Source: Isoptericola variabilis 225 (GTDB lineage Bacteria > Actinomycetota > Actinomycetes > Actinomycetales > Cellulomonadaceae). Taken from it: a DNA stretch of 64,000 bases. Under the pieces are notes generated by a model. The model was not told the origin of the DNA. It searched no databases and was given only the letters and a program-made list of their open reading frames with translations. Positions within the stretch are counted from its first letter, which is position 1, and every line of letters begins with the position of its first letter. The position numbers were made by a program, and so were the translations under genes. The stretch covers positions 992,001 to 1,056,000 of the forward strand of contig NC_015588.1 of NCBI RefSeq assembly GCF_000215105.1, read 5' to 3'. Shown one piece after another: positions 1 through 8,306 of the stretch.

Positions 1-422
1 AGCGCGCGGAACGCCTGCTCGCGCTGGGCGAGCACCTCGTCGTTCTTGACGGTGCTCTGTCGCAGCCGCTGCTCGGCCAGCTCGAGGAACTGCTTGCTGC
101 TCGACTGCAGCACCTCGCCGGCGAGCGCCTGGAAGCGGCGTGCCGCGGCCTCCTGGTCGCCCTTGGCCTCGGCGACCTGCCGTGCCGCCTCCGCACGGAC
201 CTCGGCGACGCGGCGCTCGGCGTCGTCCCGCGCGAGGTCGAGCTGCTCGCGCAGGCCCGCGGCCTCGCGGCGCACCGACTCGACGTCGGCGTGCAGCCGC
301 ACCAGCTCCATCTCCTCCGAGCGGTGCGCGCGAGCGGCGCGCGTCGCGTGGGCGAGCCACCCGACGAGGGCGCCCACCAGGAGGGTGGCCAGGCTGAGCA
401 GCAGCGCGGTCGACGTCGTCAT
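1..422 (-). CDS. rmuC: RmuC family protein, N-terminal part (runs off the window)
   Basis: Only the first 140 codons are inside the window. The product begins with one membrane segment (residues about 6-24, hydrophobic Leu/Val/Ala), followed by a long charged coiled coil rich in Arg, Glu and Ala. At residues 99-119 is the stretch ALAGEVLQSSSKQFLELAE, typical of RmuC proteins just before their nuclease-like core. RmuC limits recombination at inverted repeats by an unknown, probably nucleolytic, activity. The ATG at 422 lies 7 nt after CAGCCT, a possible -10 of a leaderless transcript. The gene is divergent from the ABC exporter at 507. The catalytic region is outside the window and cannot be judged. 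Confidence 0.8.
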   Translation of the reverse strand, partial: MTTSTALLLSLATLLVGALVGWLAHATRAARAHRSEEMELVRLHADVESVRREAAGLREQLDLARDDAERRVAEVRAEAARQVAEAKGDQEAAARRFQALAGEVLQSSSKQFLELAEQRLRQSTVKNDEVLAQREQAFRA

Positions 423-506
423 GGGCCACAGGCTGCCACGCGGCACCGACACGACCTGCGCCGACACCCCGCGGGCCCGTCGGCCGGTCGGGTTAGCGTG
501 GGTCGC

Positions 507-1307
507 GTGACCGACGCCTACGCACCGCCACCACCCGACCCGTCCGCCGCGCTGAGCCTGCGCGCCCTGTGGAAGCGCTTCGGCGAGAAGACCGCCGTCG
601 CGGGCGTCAGCCTGGACGTGCCGGCCGGCTCGTTCTTCGGCCTGGTCGGTCCCAACGGCGCGGGCAAGACGACGCTGCTGTCGATGGCGACGGGCCTGCT
701 GCGGCCCGACGCCGGCACGGCGCACGTCCTCGGCACCGACCTGTGGGCGCACCCCGACGACGCGCGCCGGCGCCTCGGCGTCCTGCCCGACGGCGTGCGG
801 CTGTTCGACCGCCTCACGGGCGCCCAGCTGCTGACCTACGCGGGCCTGCTGCGCGGGCTGGACCGGGCCACGGTCGCGGAGCGCACCGAGGACCTGCTGC
901 AGGCCATGGACCTCGCCGGCGACCGCGACACGTTCGTCGTGGACTACTCCGCGGGCATGACCAAGAAGATCGCGCTCGCCTCGGCGATGATCCACGCGCC
1001 GCGCGTGCTGGTGCTCGACGAGCCGTTCGAGGCGGTCGACCCGGTCAGCGCCGCCAACATCCGCGACATCCTGCACGCCTACGTGGACGACGGCGGCACC
1101 GTCGTCGTGTCGAGCCACGTCATGGACCTCGTGCAGCGCATGTGCTCGCACGTCGCGATCATCGCGGGCGGCCGCGTGCTCGCCGCCGGCACCACGGACG
1201 AGGTACGCGCGGGCCAGACGCTCGAGGACCGGTTCGTCGAGCTCGTCGGCGGCCGCAAGGAGTCGGAGGGACTGGCGTGGTTGCGCAGCTCGTCCGCCTC
1301 AAGCTGA
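507..1307 (+). CDS. ABC-2 type exporter ATP-binding protein
   Basis: This 266-residue protein is a single nucleotide-binding domain. The Walker A motif GPNGAGKT is at residues 48-55, Walker B is VLVLDEPFE, and SSH is the H-loop. The signature is the degenerate YSAGMTKK rather than LSGGQ, as is common in ABC-2 drug/lipid exporters. GTG at 507 is chosen because TAGCGT (494-499) lies 7 nt before it, giving a probable leaderless mRNA, and the Pro-rich N-terminus follows. It overlaps the next gene, its likely membrane partner, by 31 nt. The substrate cannot be told from sequence. Confidence 0.88.
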   Translation: MTDAYAPPPPDPSAALSLRALWKRFGEKTAVAGVSLDVPAGSFFGLVGPNGAGKTTLLSMATGLLRPDAGTAHVLGTDLWAHPDDARRRLGVLPDGVRLFDRLTGAQLLTYAGLLRGLDRATVAERTEDLLQAMDLAGDRDTFVVDYSAGMTKKIALASAMIHAPRVLVLDEPFEAVDPVSAANIRDILHAYVDDGGTVVVSSHVMDLVQRMCSHVAIIAGGRVLAAGTTDEVRAGQTLEDRFVELVGGRKESEGLAWLRSSSASS

Positions 1308-2902
1308 CCCTGCTCGCCAACACGTTCCGCCGGAGCGTGTGGCAGACGATCGGCCTCGTCGTGGCCTCGGTGTACGGGCTGTCGGTCCTGTTCCTCGCGG
1401 TGACGGCGGCGGTCGCGGGCGGCACCTTCGAGCCGGCGCTCACCGGGCAGGTGCTCACCGTGGTGGGCGCCGTCGTGGTGCTCGCGTGGTGGGTCGTGCC
1501 GGTCTTCGCGTTCGGGATCGACGCGACGCTCGACCCGCTGCGGTTCGTGACGTTCGCGATCCCGCACCGCCGGCTGCTGGCCGGCCTCGCTGTCGCCGGC
1601 GTGATCTCCGTCCCAGGCCTCGTGACCGCGCTGGGCGCCGTCGGCGTCTCGTTCGCGTGGTGGCGGGACCCGGCCGCGCTGCTGGCGGCGCTCGTCGGCG
1701 CGGCGTGCGCGGTCGCCCTGTGCGTCGTCGGCTCGCGCGCACTGACGACGGTGCTCGCGCCGCTGCTCGACGCGCGGCGCTCGCGCGAGGTCCTCGCGGT
1801 GGCCGCGATCGTGCCGATGATCCTCGTCGGGCCCGCGATCGGCTGGATGGCGAGCGGCGTCGAGAAGACGGTCGACGGCGCGACGGTGTCGGTGAGCGTC
1901 GAGGCCGCGCCGGCCGAGGCGGTGGCGGCGCTGGTGGGGCCGGTCGCGGCCGTCGCGGCGTGGACGCCGTTCGGCGCGCCCTGGGCGTTCGGCTCGGCGG
2001 TGCACGACGGCGCGTGGGGGCTCCTGGCCGCGCGCGTCGCGGTCACGCTCGGCACGCTCGCGCTGCTGTGGCGCGCGTGGGACCGCGCGCTCGCCCGCGC
2101 CCTGGTCACGCCGCGCGGGGGAGGGGCGGCCGGGGTCGGCAAGGGCCTCGGCTGGTTCGGCCGGCTGCCGGCGACGCCGACCGGGGCCGTCGCCGCCCGC
2201 TGCGCGACCTACTGGCTGCGCGACCCGCGCTACGCCGCCTCCGTTGCGGTCGTGCCGCTGCTGCCGCTGCTCCTGCTCGTGGTCGGCACGACGAGCGGGG
2301 CCGGCGAGGCCCTGCTCCTGCTCGTGGCGCCCGTGGTCGCGTGGGTCCTCGGCTTCGGCATCTCGAACGACGTCGGCTACGACAACACCGCCTTCGCGCT
2401 GCACGTCGCCACGGGCACGCCCGGCCGCGCCGACCGGTGGGGCCGCGTGATCCCCGTGGGCGTCGTGGGCCTCCCGCTCACGGTGGCGTTCGCGCTCGCC
2501 GCGTGCGCCGTCACCGGCCGCTGGGACGTGCTGCCCGCGCTCCTCGGCGTCGCGCTCGGCACGCTCGGCACGTCGCTCGGGATCTCGAGCGCCGTCTCGG
2601 CCCGCCTCGTGTACCCGGTCCCGAAGCCCGGGGAGAGCCCGTTCAAGACCCCCAAGGGTGCGACCGTGGCGACGATGGTGGCGCAGATGGTCGCGATGCT
2701 GCTCGTCCTGCTCGTGCTCCTGCCGACGCTCGCGCTCGCCGCCGCGGGTCTGCTGCTGCCCGAGGCGGCGCTCGCGTGGGCGACGCTGCCGGTCGGCGTG
2801 GTCAGCGGCGTGGCCGTGCTCGTGGGCGGGGTCCGCTGGGGCGCCCGCGTCTACGACCGCCGCCGTCCCGAGCTGCTGCAGCAGGTCATGGCGTTCGGCT
2901 GA
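1277..2902 (+). CDS. ABC exporter membrane protein
   Basis: This 541-residue, very hydrophobic protein has roughly twelve predicted membrane segments (Val/Leu/Ala-rich blocks spread over its whole length) and no ATPase motifs. The GTG at 1277 has GGAGGG about six bases upstream (1265-1270) and lies inside the end of the ATPase gene, so the two are translationally coupled and form one exporter. Blocks of membrane helices separated by short polar loops fit ABC-2 permeases of actinobacteria. I recognise no substrate-specific motif. Confidence 0.8.
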   Translation: MVAQLVRLKLTLLANTFRRSVWQTIGLVVASVYGLSVLFLAVTAAVAGGTFEPALTGQVLTVVGAVVVLAWWVVPVFAFGIDATLDPLRFVTFAIPHRRLLAGLAVAGVISVPGLVTALGAVGVSFAWWRDPAALLAALVGAACAVALCVVGSRALTTVLAPLLDARRSREVLAVAAIVPMILVGPAIGWMASGVEKTVDGATVSVSVEAAPAEAVAALVGPVAAVAAWTPFGAPWAFGSAVHDGAWGLLAARVAVTLGTLALLWRAWDRALARALVTPRGGGAAGVGKGLGWFGRLPATPTGAVAARCATYWLRDPRYAASVAVVPLLPLLLLVVGTTSGAGEALLLLVAPVVAWVLGFGISNDVGYDNTAFALHVATGTPGRADRWGRVIPVGVVGLPLTVAFALAACAVTGRWDVLPALLGVALGTLGTSLGISSAVSARLVYPVPKPGESPFKTPKGATVATMVAQMVAMLLVLLVLLPTLALAAAGLLLPEAALAWATLPVGVVSGVAVLVGGVRWGARVYDRRRPELLQQVMAFG

Positions 2903-2948
2903 CGGTCCCGCCAAGGGCGGGCAAAGAGACGGTGCGAGACTGGTGGGC

Positions 2949-4025
2949 GTGACGTCCGCGAACAGCACGCCCCTGCCCGCGCCCGACGGCCTGCCCCTCG
3001 GCGGCCCCGCCGGCCTGCCCGAGGGCTGGTCGTCCACGGTCCCCGACCTGGCCGACGTCCCGCGGCTCGCCGAGCTGCGCGGGCGTGCGGCCGAGCCGCA
3101 CACGGGATCGGCGGCGGTCGACGCCGCGGCGCTCGCGGCCGAGGTGGCCGGGCCGAAGTCGTGGACGCGGCGCCAGCTCGTCGTGCGCGACCCGGCCGGT
3201 GCGGTGCGCGCGTGGGTGCGGGTGCACGACCGCGCGGCCGGGCGCGTCGTCGTCGACCTCGACGTGGACCGGACGATTCCGGCCGCGGAGCGCGTCGCGG
3301 CGTCGTGCTACGCCTGGGCCGAGCGGGTCGGGCGCGAGCTCGCCGCGCAGCGCGGGCTGACCGTGACGCAGCTCGACGCCGGCACGTACGCGGGCGACGA
3401 GGCGCAGCGGCGCTGGCTCGCCGACGCCGGCTACGCGCACGTCCGGTCGTGGCTGCAGATGAGCCGGCCCGTGTCTCCGGAGGAGGCCGCGCCGGGAGCA
3501 CTGCCCGGGCCTCGGCCCGGCGTGACGGTCCGGCCGGTCGCGACCCACGAGACGGACGTGCCCGTCGCGGACGACCTGCAGACCGTGCACCGCGTGCTCG
3601 AGTCGGCGTTCGCCGACCACTTCAACTCCTACCGCGAGAGCTTCCCCGAGTTCGTGCAGCGCCTGCGCGAGGACCCGGGGCACCGGTGGGACCACTGGTG
3701 GCTCGCGTTCGTCGACGACCCGGAGAACCCCGGCGCGCCGCCCGTGCCGGCCGGCGCGCTCGTCGGCGCGGTGCTGCCCGCCGGGCCCGACGGCAAGGAG
3801 GGCAGCTACGTCGAGTACCTCGGTGCGACGCGGGTCGCGCGCGGCCGGGGCGTCGCGACGGCGCTGCTGCTCGCCGTCGTGCAGGACGCCGCCGCGCGCG
3901 GGCGCGACCGGGTCGGGCTCGAGGTCGACGCCGACAGCCCGACGGGCGCGCACCGGCTCTACGAGCGCTGGGGCTGGTCGACGAAGTACGTCACCGAGTC
4001 GTGGCACAAGGACGTGGCGGTCTGA
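2949..4025 (+). CDS. Tandem GNAT-type N-acetyltransferase
   Basis: This is a protein of about 358 residues. The C-terminal half carries a clear GNAT acetyl-CoA site: VEYLGATRVARGRGVATAL fits motif A, followed by ARGRDRVGLEVDADSPTGA and LYERWGW, the usual GNAT ending. The N-terminal half (from about residue 55 to 170) looks like a second, degenerate GNAT fold, the layout seen in mycothiol synthase and related double GNATs. GTG at 2949 is preferred; an in-frame GTG at 2943 is equally possible, and no strong ribosome site is visible. It stands alone between the exporter pair and a pentapeptide/DinB gene. The acceptor substrate is unknown. Confidence 0.75.
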   Translation: MTSANSTPLPAPDGLPLGGPAGLPEGWSSTVPDLADVPRLAELRGRAAEPHTGSAAVDAAALAAEVAGPKSWTRRQLVVRDPAGAVRAWVRVHDRAAGRVVVDLDVDRTIPAAERVAASCYAWAERVGRELAAQRGLTVTQLDAGTYAGDEAQRRWLADAGYAHVRSWLQMSRPVSPEEAAPGALPGPRPGVTVRPVATHETDVPVADDLQTVHRVLESAFADHFNSYRESFPEFVQRLREDPGHRWDHWWLAFVDDPENPGAPPVPAGALVGAVLPAGPDGKEGSYVEYLGATRVARGRGVATALLLAVVQDAAARGRDRVGLEVDADSPTGAHRLYERWGWSTKYVTESWHKDVAV

Positions 4026-4070
4026 CCCGACCCGTCGACCTCGTCGGGGGATCGGCGTAGGTTCGGGGCC

Positions 4071-4874
4071 ATGGTCCGCTTCGGTGCAGACGACGACCTG
4101 CGGGGCGCCGAGATCGTCGGGGCCGACATGTCCGGCGCCCGCCTGCGCTTCACCCGGCTCGACGACCTCGACGTCCGCCAGTCGTCGCTGCCGCGCGCGG
4201 TCATGCGCGGGGTCGACCTGACGGGCGCCGACGTCGACGGCGAGATCGGCGGCATGGTGCTCAACGGGGTCGAGGTGGCACCGCTCGTCGAGGCCGAGCT
4301 CGACCGCCGGTGGCCGGGGCGCGAGCTGCGCGCCGCGCGCCACGTCGCCGGGCAGCGGGCGTCGTACCGCGCGGTCCAGGAGCGCTGGCGGAGGACGTTC
4401 GAGCGGGTCGACGGCATGCCCGCCGGCACGCGGGACGTGTCCGTCGACGGCGAGTGGTCGTTCGCGCAGACCGTGCGGCACCTCGTGATGGCGACGGACG
4501 CCTGGTTGCGACACGGCGTCCTGGGGATCGACGACGGGTTCCACCCGGTGGGCCTGCCCTTCTCGGAGTGGGACGACCGCGCGGCCGAGCTCGGCCTCGA
4601 CGTCCGGTCCACGCCGTCGTGGGACGACGTGCTCGCGGCCCGTGCCGACCGTGTCGCCCAGGTCGAGGCCTTCTACGCCCGCGCGACCGACGAGACGCTC
4701 GCCGCACCGGCACGCCGGCTGCCGCCGTGGGAGCCGGCGGACCGGACGCTGCCGGTCTGGCGGTGCCTCGCGGTGGTGCTCACCGAGGAGTGGGAGCACC
4801 TGCGGTTCGCCGTGCGCGACCTCGACGCGCTCGCGTCCGGCCGCCCCGAACCGTCCACGGAGGCGCCCACGTAG
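4071..4874 (+). CDS. Pentapeptide-repeat / DinB-like fusion protein
   Basis: This is a 267-residue protein. Residues about 8-60 contain pentapeptide-like A(D/N)LxG repeats (DDLRGAEIVGADMSGARL, then DLTGADVDG), which form a small right-handed beta helix. Residues about 100-255 form a DinB-type four-helix bundle: an early region with RASYRAVQERWRRTFERV, then TVRHLVMATDAWLRH and the late helix TEEWEHLRFAVRDLDAL. His residues at the helix ends could bind metal as in DinB/mycothiol-dependent enzymes. TAGGTT (4058-4063) ends 7 nt before the ATG, suggesting a leaderless mRNA. The specific function is unknown. Confidence 0.72.
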   Translation: MVRFGADDDLRGAEIVGADMSGARLRFTRLDDLDVRQSSLPRAVMRGVDLTGADVDGEIGGMVLNGVEVAPLVEAELDRRWPGRELRAARHVAGQRASYRAVQERWRRTFERVDGMPAGTRDVSVDGEWSFAQTVRHLVMATDAWLRHGVLGIDDGFHPVGLPFSEWDDRAAELGLDVRSTPSWDDVLAARADRVAQVEAFYARATDETLAAPARRLPPWEPADRTLPVWRCLAVVLTEEWEHLRFAVRDLDALASGRPEPSTEAPT

Positions 4875-4885
4875 ACTTGCCCGAC

Positions 4886-5971
4886 GTGGCTCTCACTATC
4901 GGCATCGTCGGCCTGCCCAACGTCGGCAAGTCCACCCTCTTCAACGCGCTGACCCGCAACCAGGTTCTCGCGGCGAACTACCCGTTCGCCACGATCGAGC
5001 CCAACGTGGGGGTGGTGCCGCTGCCGGACCCGCGGCTCGAGAAGCTCGCCGAGATCTTCGGCAGCGAGCGGATCCTGCCCGCGACCGTGTCGTTCGTCGA
5101 CATCGCCGGCATCGTCAAGGGTGCGTCCGAGGGCGAGGGCCTGGGCAACAAGTTCCTCGCGAACATCCGTGAGGCCGACGCAATCTGCCAGGTGACGCGC
5201 GTCTTCGACGACCCCGACGTCGTGCGCGTCGAGGGCTCGTCCGACGCCGAGGGCGACATCGAGACGATCTCGACCGAGCTCATCCTCGCCGACCTCCAGA
5301 CCCTCGAGAAGGCGCTGCCGAGGATGGAGAAGGAGGTCAAGATCAAGAAGGGCGACGCGGCCCTGCTCGAGGCCGCGAAGACCGCCCAGAAGATCCTCGA
5401 GGCCGGCACCACGCTCTACCAGGGCGCTGCCGCCGCGGGCCTCGACCTCGCCGACGTCGCGTCGCTGCAGCTGCTGACCGCGAAGCCGTTCATCTACGTC
5501 TTCAACACCGACGACGCCGGTCTCGCCGACGAGGCGATGCAGGCACGCCTGCGCGAGCTCGTCGCCCCGGCCGACGCCGTCTTCCTCGACGCCAAGTTCG
5601 AGGCCGAGCTCGTCGAGCTCGAGCCCGACGAGGCCAAGGAGATGCTCGCCGAGACCGGCCAGGACGAGGCCGGCCTGGACAAGCTCGCGCGCGTCGGGTT
5701 CCACACCCTCGGGCTGCAGACGTACCTCACCGCCGGGCCCAAGGAGTCGCGCGCCTGGACGATCCGCCGGGGCTGGACCGCCCCGCAGGCCGCCGGCGTC
5801 ATCCACACCGACTTCGAGCGCGGCTTCATCAAGGCCGAGGTCATCTCGTTCGACGACCTCGTCGAGGCCGGTTCCGTCGCGGCCGCGCGTGCGGCGGGCA
5901 AGGCGCGCGTCGAGGGCAAGGACTACGTCATGCAGGACGGCGACGTCGTGGAGTTCCGCTTCAACGTGTGA
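4886..5971 (+). CDS. ychF: Ribosome-associated GTPase/ATPase YchF (OLA1 family)
   Basis: The product has 361 residues, the normal length for YchF. The P-loop GLPNVGKS is at residues 9-16, G3 is the DIAGIVKGASEGEGLGNKF region, and the nucleotide-specificity position reads FNTDDAG where classical GTPases have NKxD, in line with the altered (ATP-preferring) specificity of this family. A TGS domain ends the protein (GWTAPQAAGVIHTDFERGFI). The GTG at 4886 has no ribosome site but follows TAGACT (4872-4877) by 8 nt, so a leaderless transcript is likely. A 20-bp-period repeat array begins 16 nt after the stop. Confidence 0.95.
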   Translation: MALTIGIVGLPNVGKSTLFNALTRNQVLAANYPFATIEPNVGVVPLPDPRLEKLAEIFGSERILPATVSFVDIAGIVKGASEGEGLGNKFLANIREADAICQVTRVFDDPDVVRVEGSSDAEGDIETISTELILADLQTLEKALPRMEKEVKIKKGDAALLEAAKTAQKILEAGTTLYQGAAAAGLDLADVASLQLLTAKPFIYVFNTDDAGLADEAMQARLRELVAPADAVFLDAKFEAELVELEPDEAKEMLAETGQDEAGLDKLARVGFHTLGLQTYLTAGPKESRAWTIRRGWTAPQAAGVIHTDFERGFIKAEVISFDDLVEAGSVAAARAAGKARVEGKDYVMQDGDVVEFRFNV

Positions 5972-5987
5972 CCTGCCGGAGCGCGTT

Positions 5988-6087
5988 GCGCTACCTCGTG
6001 ACGCGATGCGCTACCTCGGCACGTGGTGCGCTACTTCGAGGAGCCGTGCGCTACTTCGGCGCCTTGTGCGCTACCTCGGCGGAAATG
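5988..6087 (+). repeat. 20-bp-period array A (5 units, core GCGCTACyTCG)
   Basis: Five units start at 5988, 6008, 6028, 6048 and 6068, an exact 20-bp period. Each has an 11-bp core, GCGCTACCTCG or GCGCTACTTCG, then nine non-conserved bases (for example TGACGCGAT, GCACGTGGT). The array lies between the ychF stop and the next gene's ATG at 6126. Twenty is not a multiple of three and no frame gives a repeated peptide, so this is a DNA or RNA element. The same core and period recur at 55184-55283 (inverted) and 55489-55608. Confidence 0.95.
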
Positions 6088-6125
6088 GTCTTGCTCGCGG
6101 CCCGACGGCGCAGCACGGTGAGCGC

Positions 6126-6920
6126 ATGACGGATGCTGCCGCGCTGCTCGCGGCCTACGACGCCCAGCTCCGCGGTGAGGTCGAGACCCACGGCGCGGAC
6201 CAGGTCGAGCGCCTCGGGCCGCTCTGGCTCGTGACGTACCCGGGCGGCAGCGGCTACGTCACCTACCGTGACCTCGGTGGCGCGGACGCGGCCGACGTCC
6301 GGCGGCTCGTGGCCGCGGCGCTCGACCGCCTCGCGGCCGACCCGGCCGTGACCGAGGTCGAGTGGAAGACGCGCGCCCACGACCGCGCGCCGGGCCTGCA
6401 CGAGGCGCTGGTGTACCACGGCTTCGCGCCCGAGGACCCCGAGTCGATCATGATCGGCCCGGCGGAGGCGCTCGCCGTCGACGTCCCGCTGCCCGACGGC
6501 GTGACCCTGCGCCGCGTCACCGACGAGGCGGACGTGCGCGCCATGGCAGCCATGAGCGACGAGGTGTTCGGCGACCCGCCGTCCGACCGGCACGCCGAGC
6601 AGGTGCTGCTGCGGCAGCGGCTCTACCCCGACATGGAGCTGTGGGTCGCCGAGGCCGGCGGCCGGATCGTCAGCGCCGGTCGGCTCGAGCCGGTCGCGGG
6701 CACCGAGTTCGCCGGCATCTGGGGTGGCTCGACGCTGCCCGAGTGGCGAGGGCGCGGCATCTACCGGGCCCTGACCGCCGAGCGCGCCCGCTCCGCGCTG
6801 CGCCTCGGCAAGCGGTACCTCCAGAGCGACTCGACCGAGTTCTCGCGCCCGATCCTCGAGCGGTCGGGCCTCGTGAAGGTGTCCACCACGACGCCGTACG
6901 TCTGGCACCGGGCGACGTAG
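6126..6920 (+). CDS. GNAT family N-acetyltransferase
   Basis: This is a 264-residue protein. Residues about 115-263 form a GNAT domain: GVTLRRVTDEADVRAM begins it, WVAEAGGRIVSAGRLEP is the central strand pair, and GGSTLPEWRGRGIYRALTA is the acetyl-CoA binding motif A. A separate N-terminal region of about 100 residues precedes it. The ATG at 6126 follows a short purine-rich stretch (GGTGAG) and lies 39 nt after repeat array A, so the array is in its promoter/leader region and could influence its expression. The acceptor is unknown. Confidence 0.82.
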   Translation: MTDAAALLAAYDAQLRGEVETHGADQVERLGPLWLVTYPGGSGYVTYRDLGGADAADVRRLVAAALDRLAADPAVTEVEWKTRAHDRAPGLHEALVYHGFAPEDPESIMIGPAEALAVDVPLPDGVTLRRVTDEADVRAMAAMSDEVFGDPPSDRHAEQVLLRQRLYPDMELWVAEAGGRIVSAGRLEPVAGTEFAGIWGGSTLPEWRGRGIYRALTAERARSALRLGKRYLQSDSTEFSRPILERSGLVKVSTTTPYVWHRAT

Positions 6921-7035
6921 CACCTGGGTAGCCATGAGCGGCCGGAAGCTACCGGGGCGCTACGGGGGCGGGGTTCCCCACGCCGGCGGCGAAATCCCCT
7001 TCCTCCGACCGGCGCACGTTCGGTAGGCAGGAGCC

Positions 7036-7764
7036 ATGGGCCTGACCGACGAGCAGCGCGCCGCCTGGTACGACGCCGAGAACACCTGGGCTGCGGACGA
7101 CGACTTCTTCCTCGCGCTCGCGAACGAGCGACCGCGTCGTCGGATCCTCGACCTGGGCTGCGGCACGGGCCGCCTCACGACGGCGCTCGTGGCGGCGGGG
7201 CACCAGGTCACCGGCGTCGACCCGGACGCGGGAGCGCTCGAGGCGGCCGCGCGCAAGCCGCACGGCGAGAAGGTCGGGTGGCTCGTCGGCACGTCGTCGG
7301 TGCTGCTGCAGGACGCCGCGTTCGACCTCGCGCTCATGACGGGGCACGTGGCGCAGGCGATCGTCGGGGCGGAGGAGTGGGCCGCGACGCTCGCGGACCT
7401 GCACCGGGTGCTCGTGCCGGGCGGGGTGCTCGCCTTCGACTCGCGCGACCCCGACGCCCGCGCCTGGGAGCGCTGGAACCCGCGGGACTCGCGCGGCGAG
7501 ACGGTCCTGGCCGACGGCACGCGCGTCGAGAGCTGGTACGAGGTCACGCGCGTCGCGGACGGCATCGTCACGTTCGTCGACCACGGCGTCTTCCCGGACG
7601 GCACGCACGAGGTCACGACGGCGCAGCTCGCCTTCCGCTCGCAGCAGCGGCTGCGCGACGACCTCGCGCGGGCGGGGTTCGACGTCGAGCGCGTCCACGG
7701 CGGCTGGCACGGCGAGCCCGTGGGACAGGGCGTCGGCGAGCTCGTCGTGGTGGCGCGCCGGTGA
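7036..7764 (+). CDS. Class I SAM-dependent methyltransferase
   Basis: This is a 242-residue protein. The SAM-binding motif I is ILDLGCGTGRLTTAL (residues about 36-50), followed by the acidic end of strand 2 in VTGVDPDAGAL. Strand 4 is FDLALMTGHVAQAI, and LHRVLVPGGVLAFDSRDP is the post-motif region usual in small-molecule methyltransferases. An AGGAG ribosome site is 4 nt before the ATG. The stop overlaps the GTG of the downstream nucleotidyltransferase, so the two are cotranslated. The methyl acceptor is unknown. Confidence 0.88.
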   Translation: MGLTDEQRAAWYDAENTWAADDDFFLALANERPRRRILDLGCGTGRLTTALVAAGHQVTGVDPDAGALEAAARKPHGEKVGWLVGTSSVLLQDAAFDLALMTGHVAQAIVGAEEWAATLADLHRVLVPGGVLAFDSRDPDARAWERWNPRDSRGETVLADGTRVESWYEVTRVADGIVTFVDHGVFPDGTHEVTTAQLAFRSQQRLRDDLARAGFDVERVHGGWHGEPVGQGVGELVVVARR

Positions 7765-8306
7765 CGGCCGCGCTCGAGGAGCGAGACCGGGCGGCGCTCC
7801 GGCGGCTCGTGGACCTCGTGGACCGGACGCTGGGCGACGACCGGCTCGCGACGCACCTCACGGGCTCGGCGGTCGACGGCGGGCTGCGGCCCGACATCGA
7901 CCTCGATCTGCTCGTCGTGACGTCGCGCGCCCCGTCCGACGACGCCCGCGCGCGGCTCGTGCACGAGCTGCTGCGCGTCTCGGGCCGGCGTGCGGAGGCG
8001 GGCCCCGCGCGCCCGGTCGAGCTCACGCTCGTCGTGCGGTCCGCCGTGGTGCCGTGGCGCTACCCGCCGCGCCTCGAGCTCCAGTACGGCGAGTGGCTGC
8101 GCGACGGGATCGACACCGACGTCGCGGCGGACCACCTGCTCGGCCTGCCCGGCGCGCTCACCGGACCGGAGCGCGCGGCGCTCCTGCTCGCGCGCGACGC
8201 GTACCGCGGTGAGAGGGCCGACGACGGGAGGCCGTGGCCGGGCGACGCCCGCGCCTTCGCCGAGGTCGCCGCCAGGGATTTTCGCGCGCTAACGCGGACG
8301 GGGTAA
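7761..8306 (+). CDS. AadA-like aminoglycoside nucleotidyltransferase, internally shortened
   Basis: This is a 181-residue protein; AadA/ANT(3'') enzymes have about 260. Residues 1-117 follow AadA closely: LTGSAVDGGLRPDIDLDLLV carries the metal ligands Asp47 and Asp49, VELTLVV carries the catalytic-base equivalent Glu87, and PWRYPPRLELQYGEWLRDGI matches the end of the nucleotidyltransferase domain. From about residue 119 (TDVAADHLLGLP, then LLARDAYRGE) the sequence resembles the last part of AadA, so some 85 residues of the helical domain seem to be absent, in frame. It shares GTGA with the methyltransferase stop. It may be a non-resistance relative or a deletion product; spectinomycin/streptomycin binding is doubtful. 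Confidence 0.75.
   Translation: MTAALEERDRAALRRLVDLVDRTLGDDRLATHLTGSAVDGGLRPDIDLDLLVVTSRAPSDDARARLVHELLRVSGRRAEAGPARPVELTLVVRSAVVPWRYPPRLELQYGEWLRDGIDTDVAADHLLGLPGALTGPERAALLLARDAYRGERADDGRPWPGDARAFAEVAARDFRALTRTG

Noticed and set aside
1079..3103. Long antisense open frames (here and opposite most genes, up to 1,399 codons near 17-21 kb)
   Set aside because: They are typical products of high GC: compositions dominated by Arg/Ala/Pro/Gly or Asp/Glu/Val/His, no domains, and they mirror well-supported genes on the other strand.
5988..6087. Plasmid-type iteron origin
   Set aside because: The 20-bp period is iteron-like, but there is no rep gene, AT-rich stretch or DnaA box nearby, and the arrays are split over two loci in chromosomal backbone.
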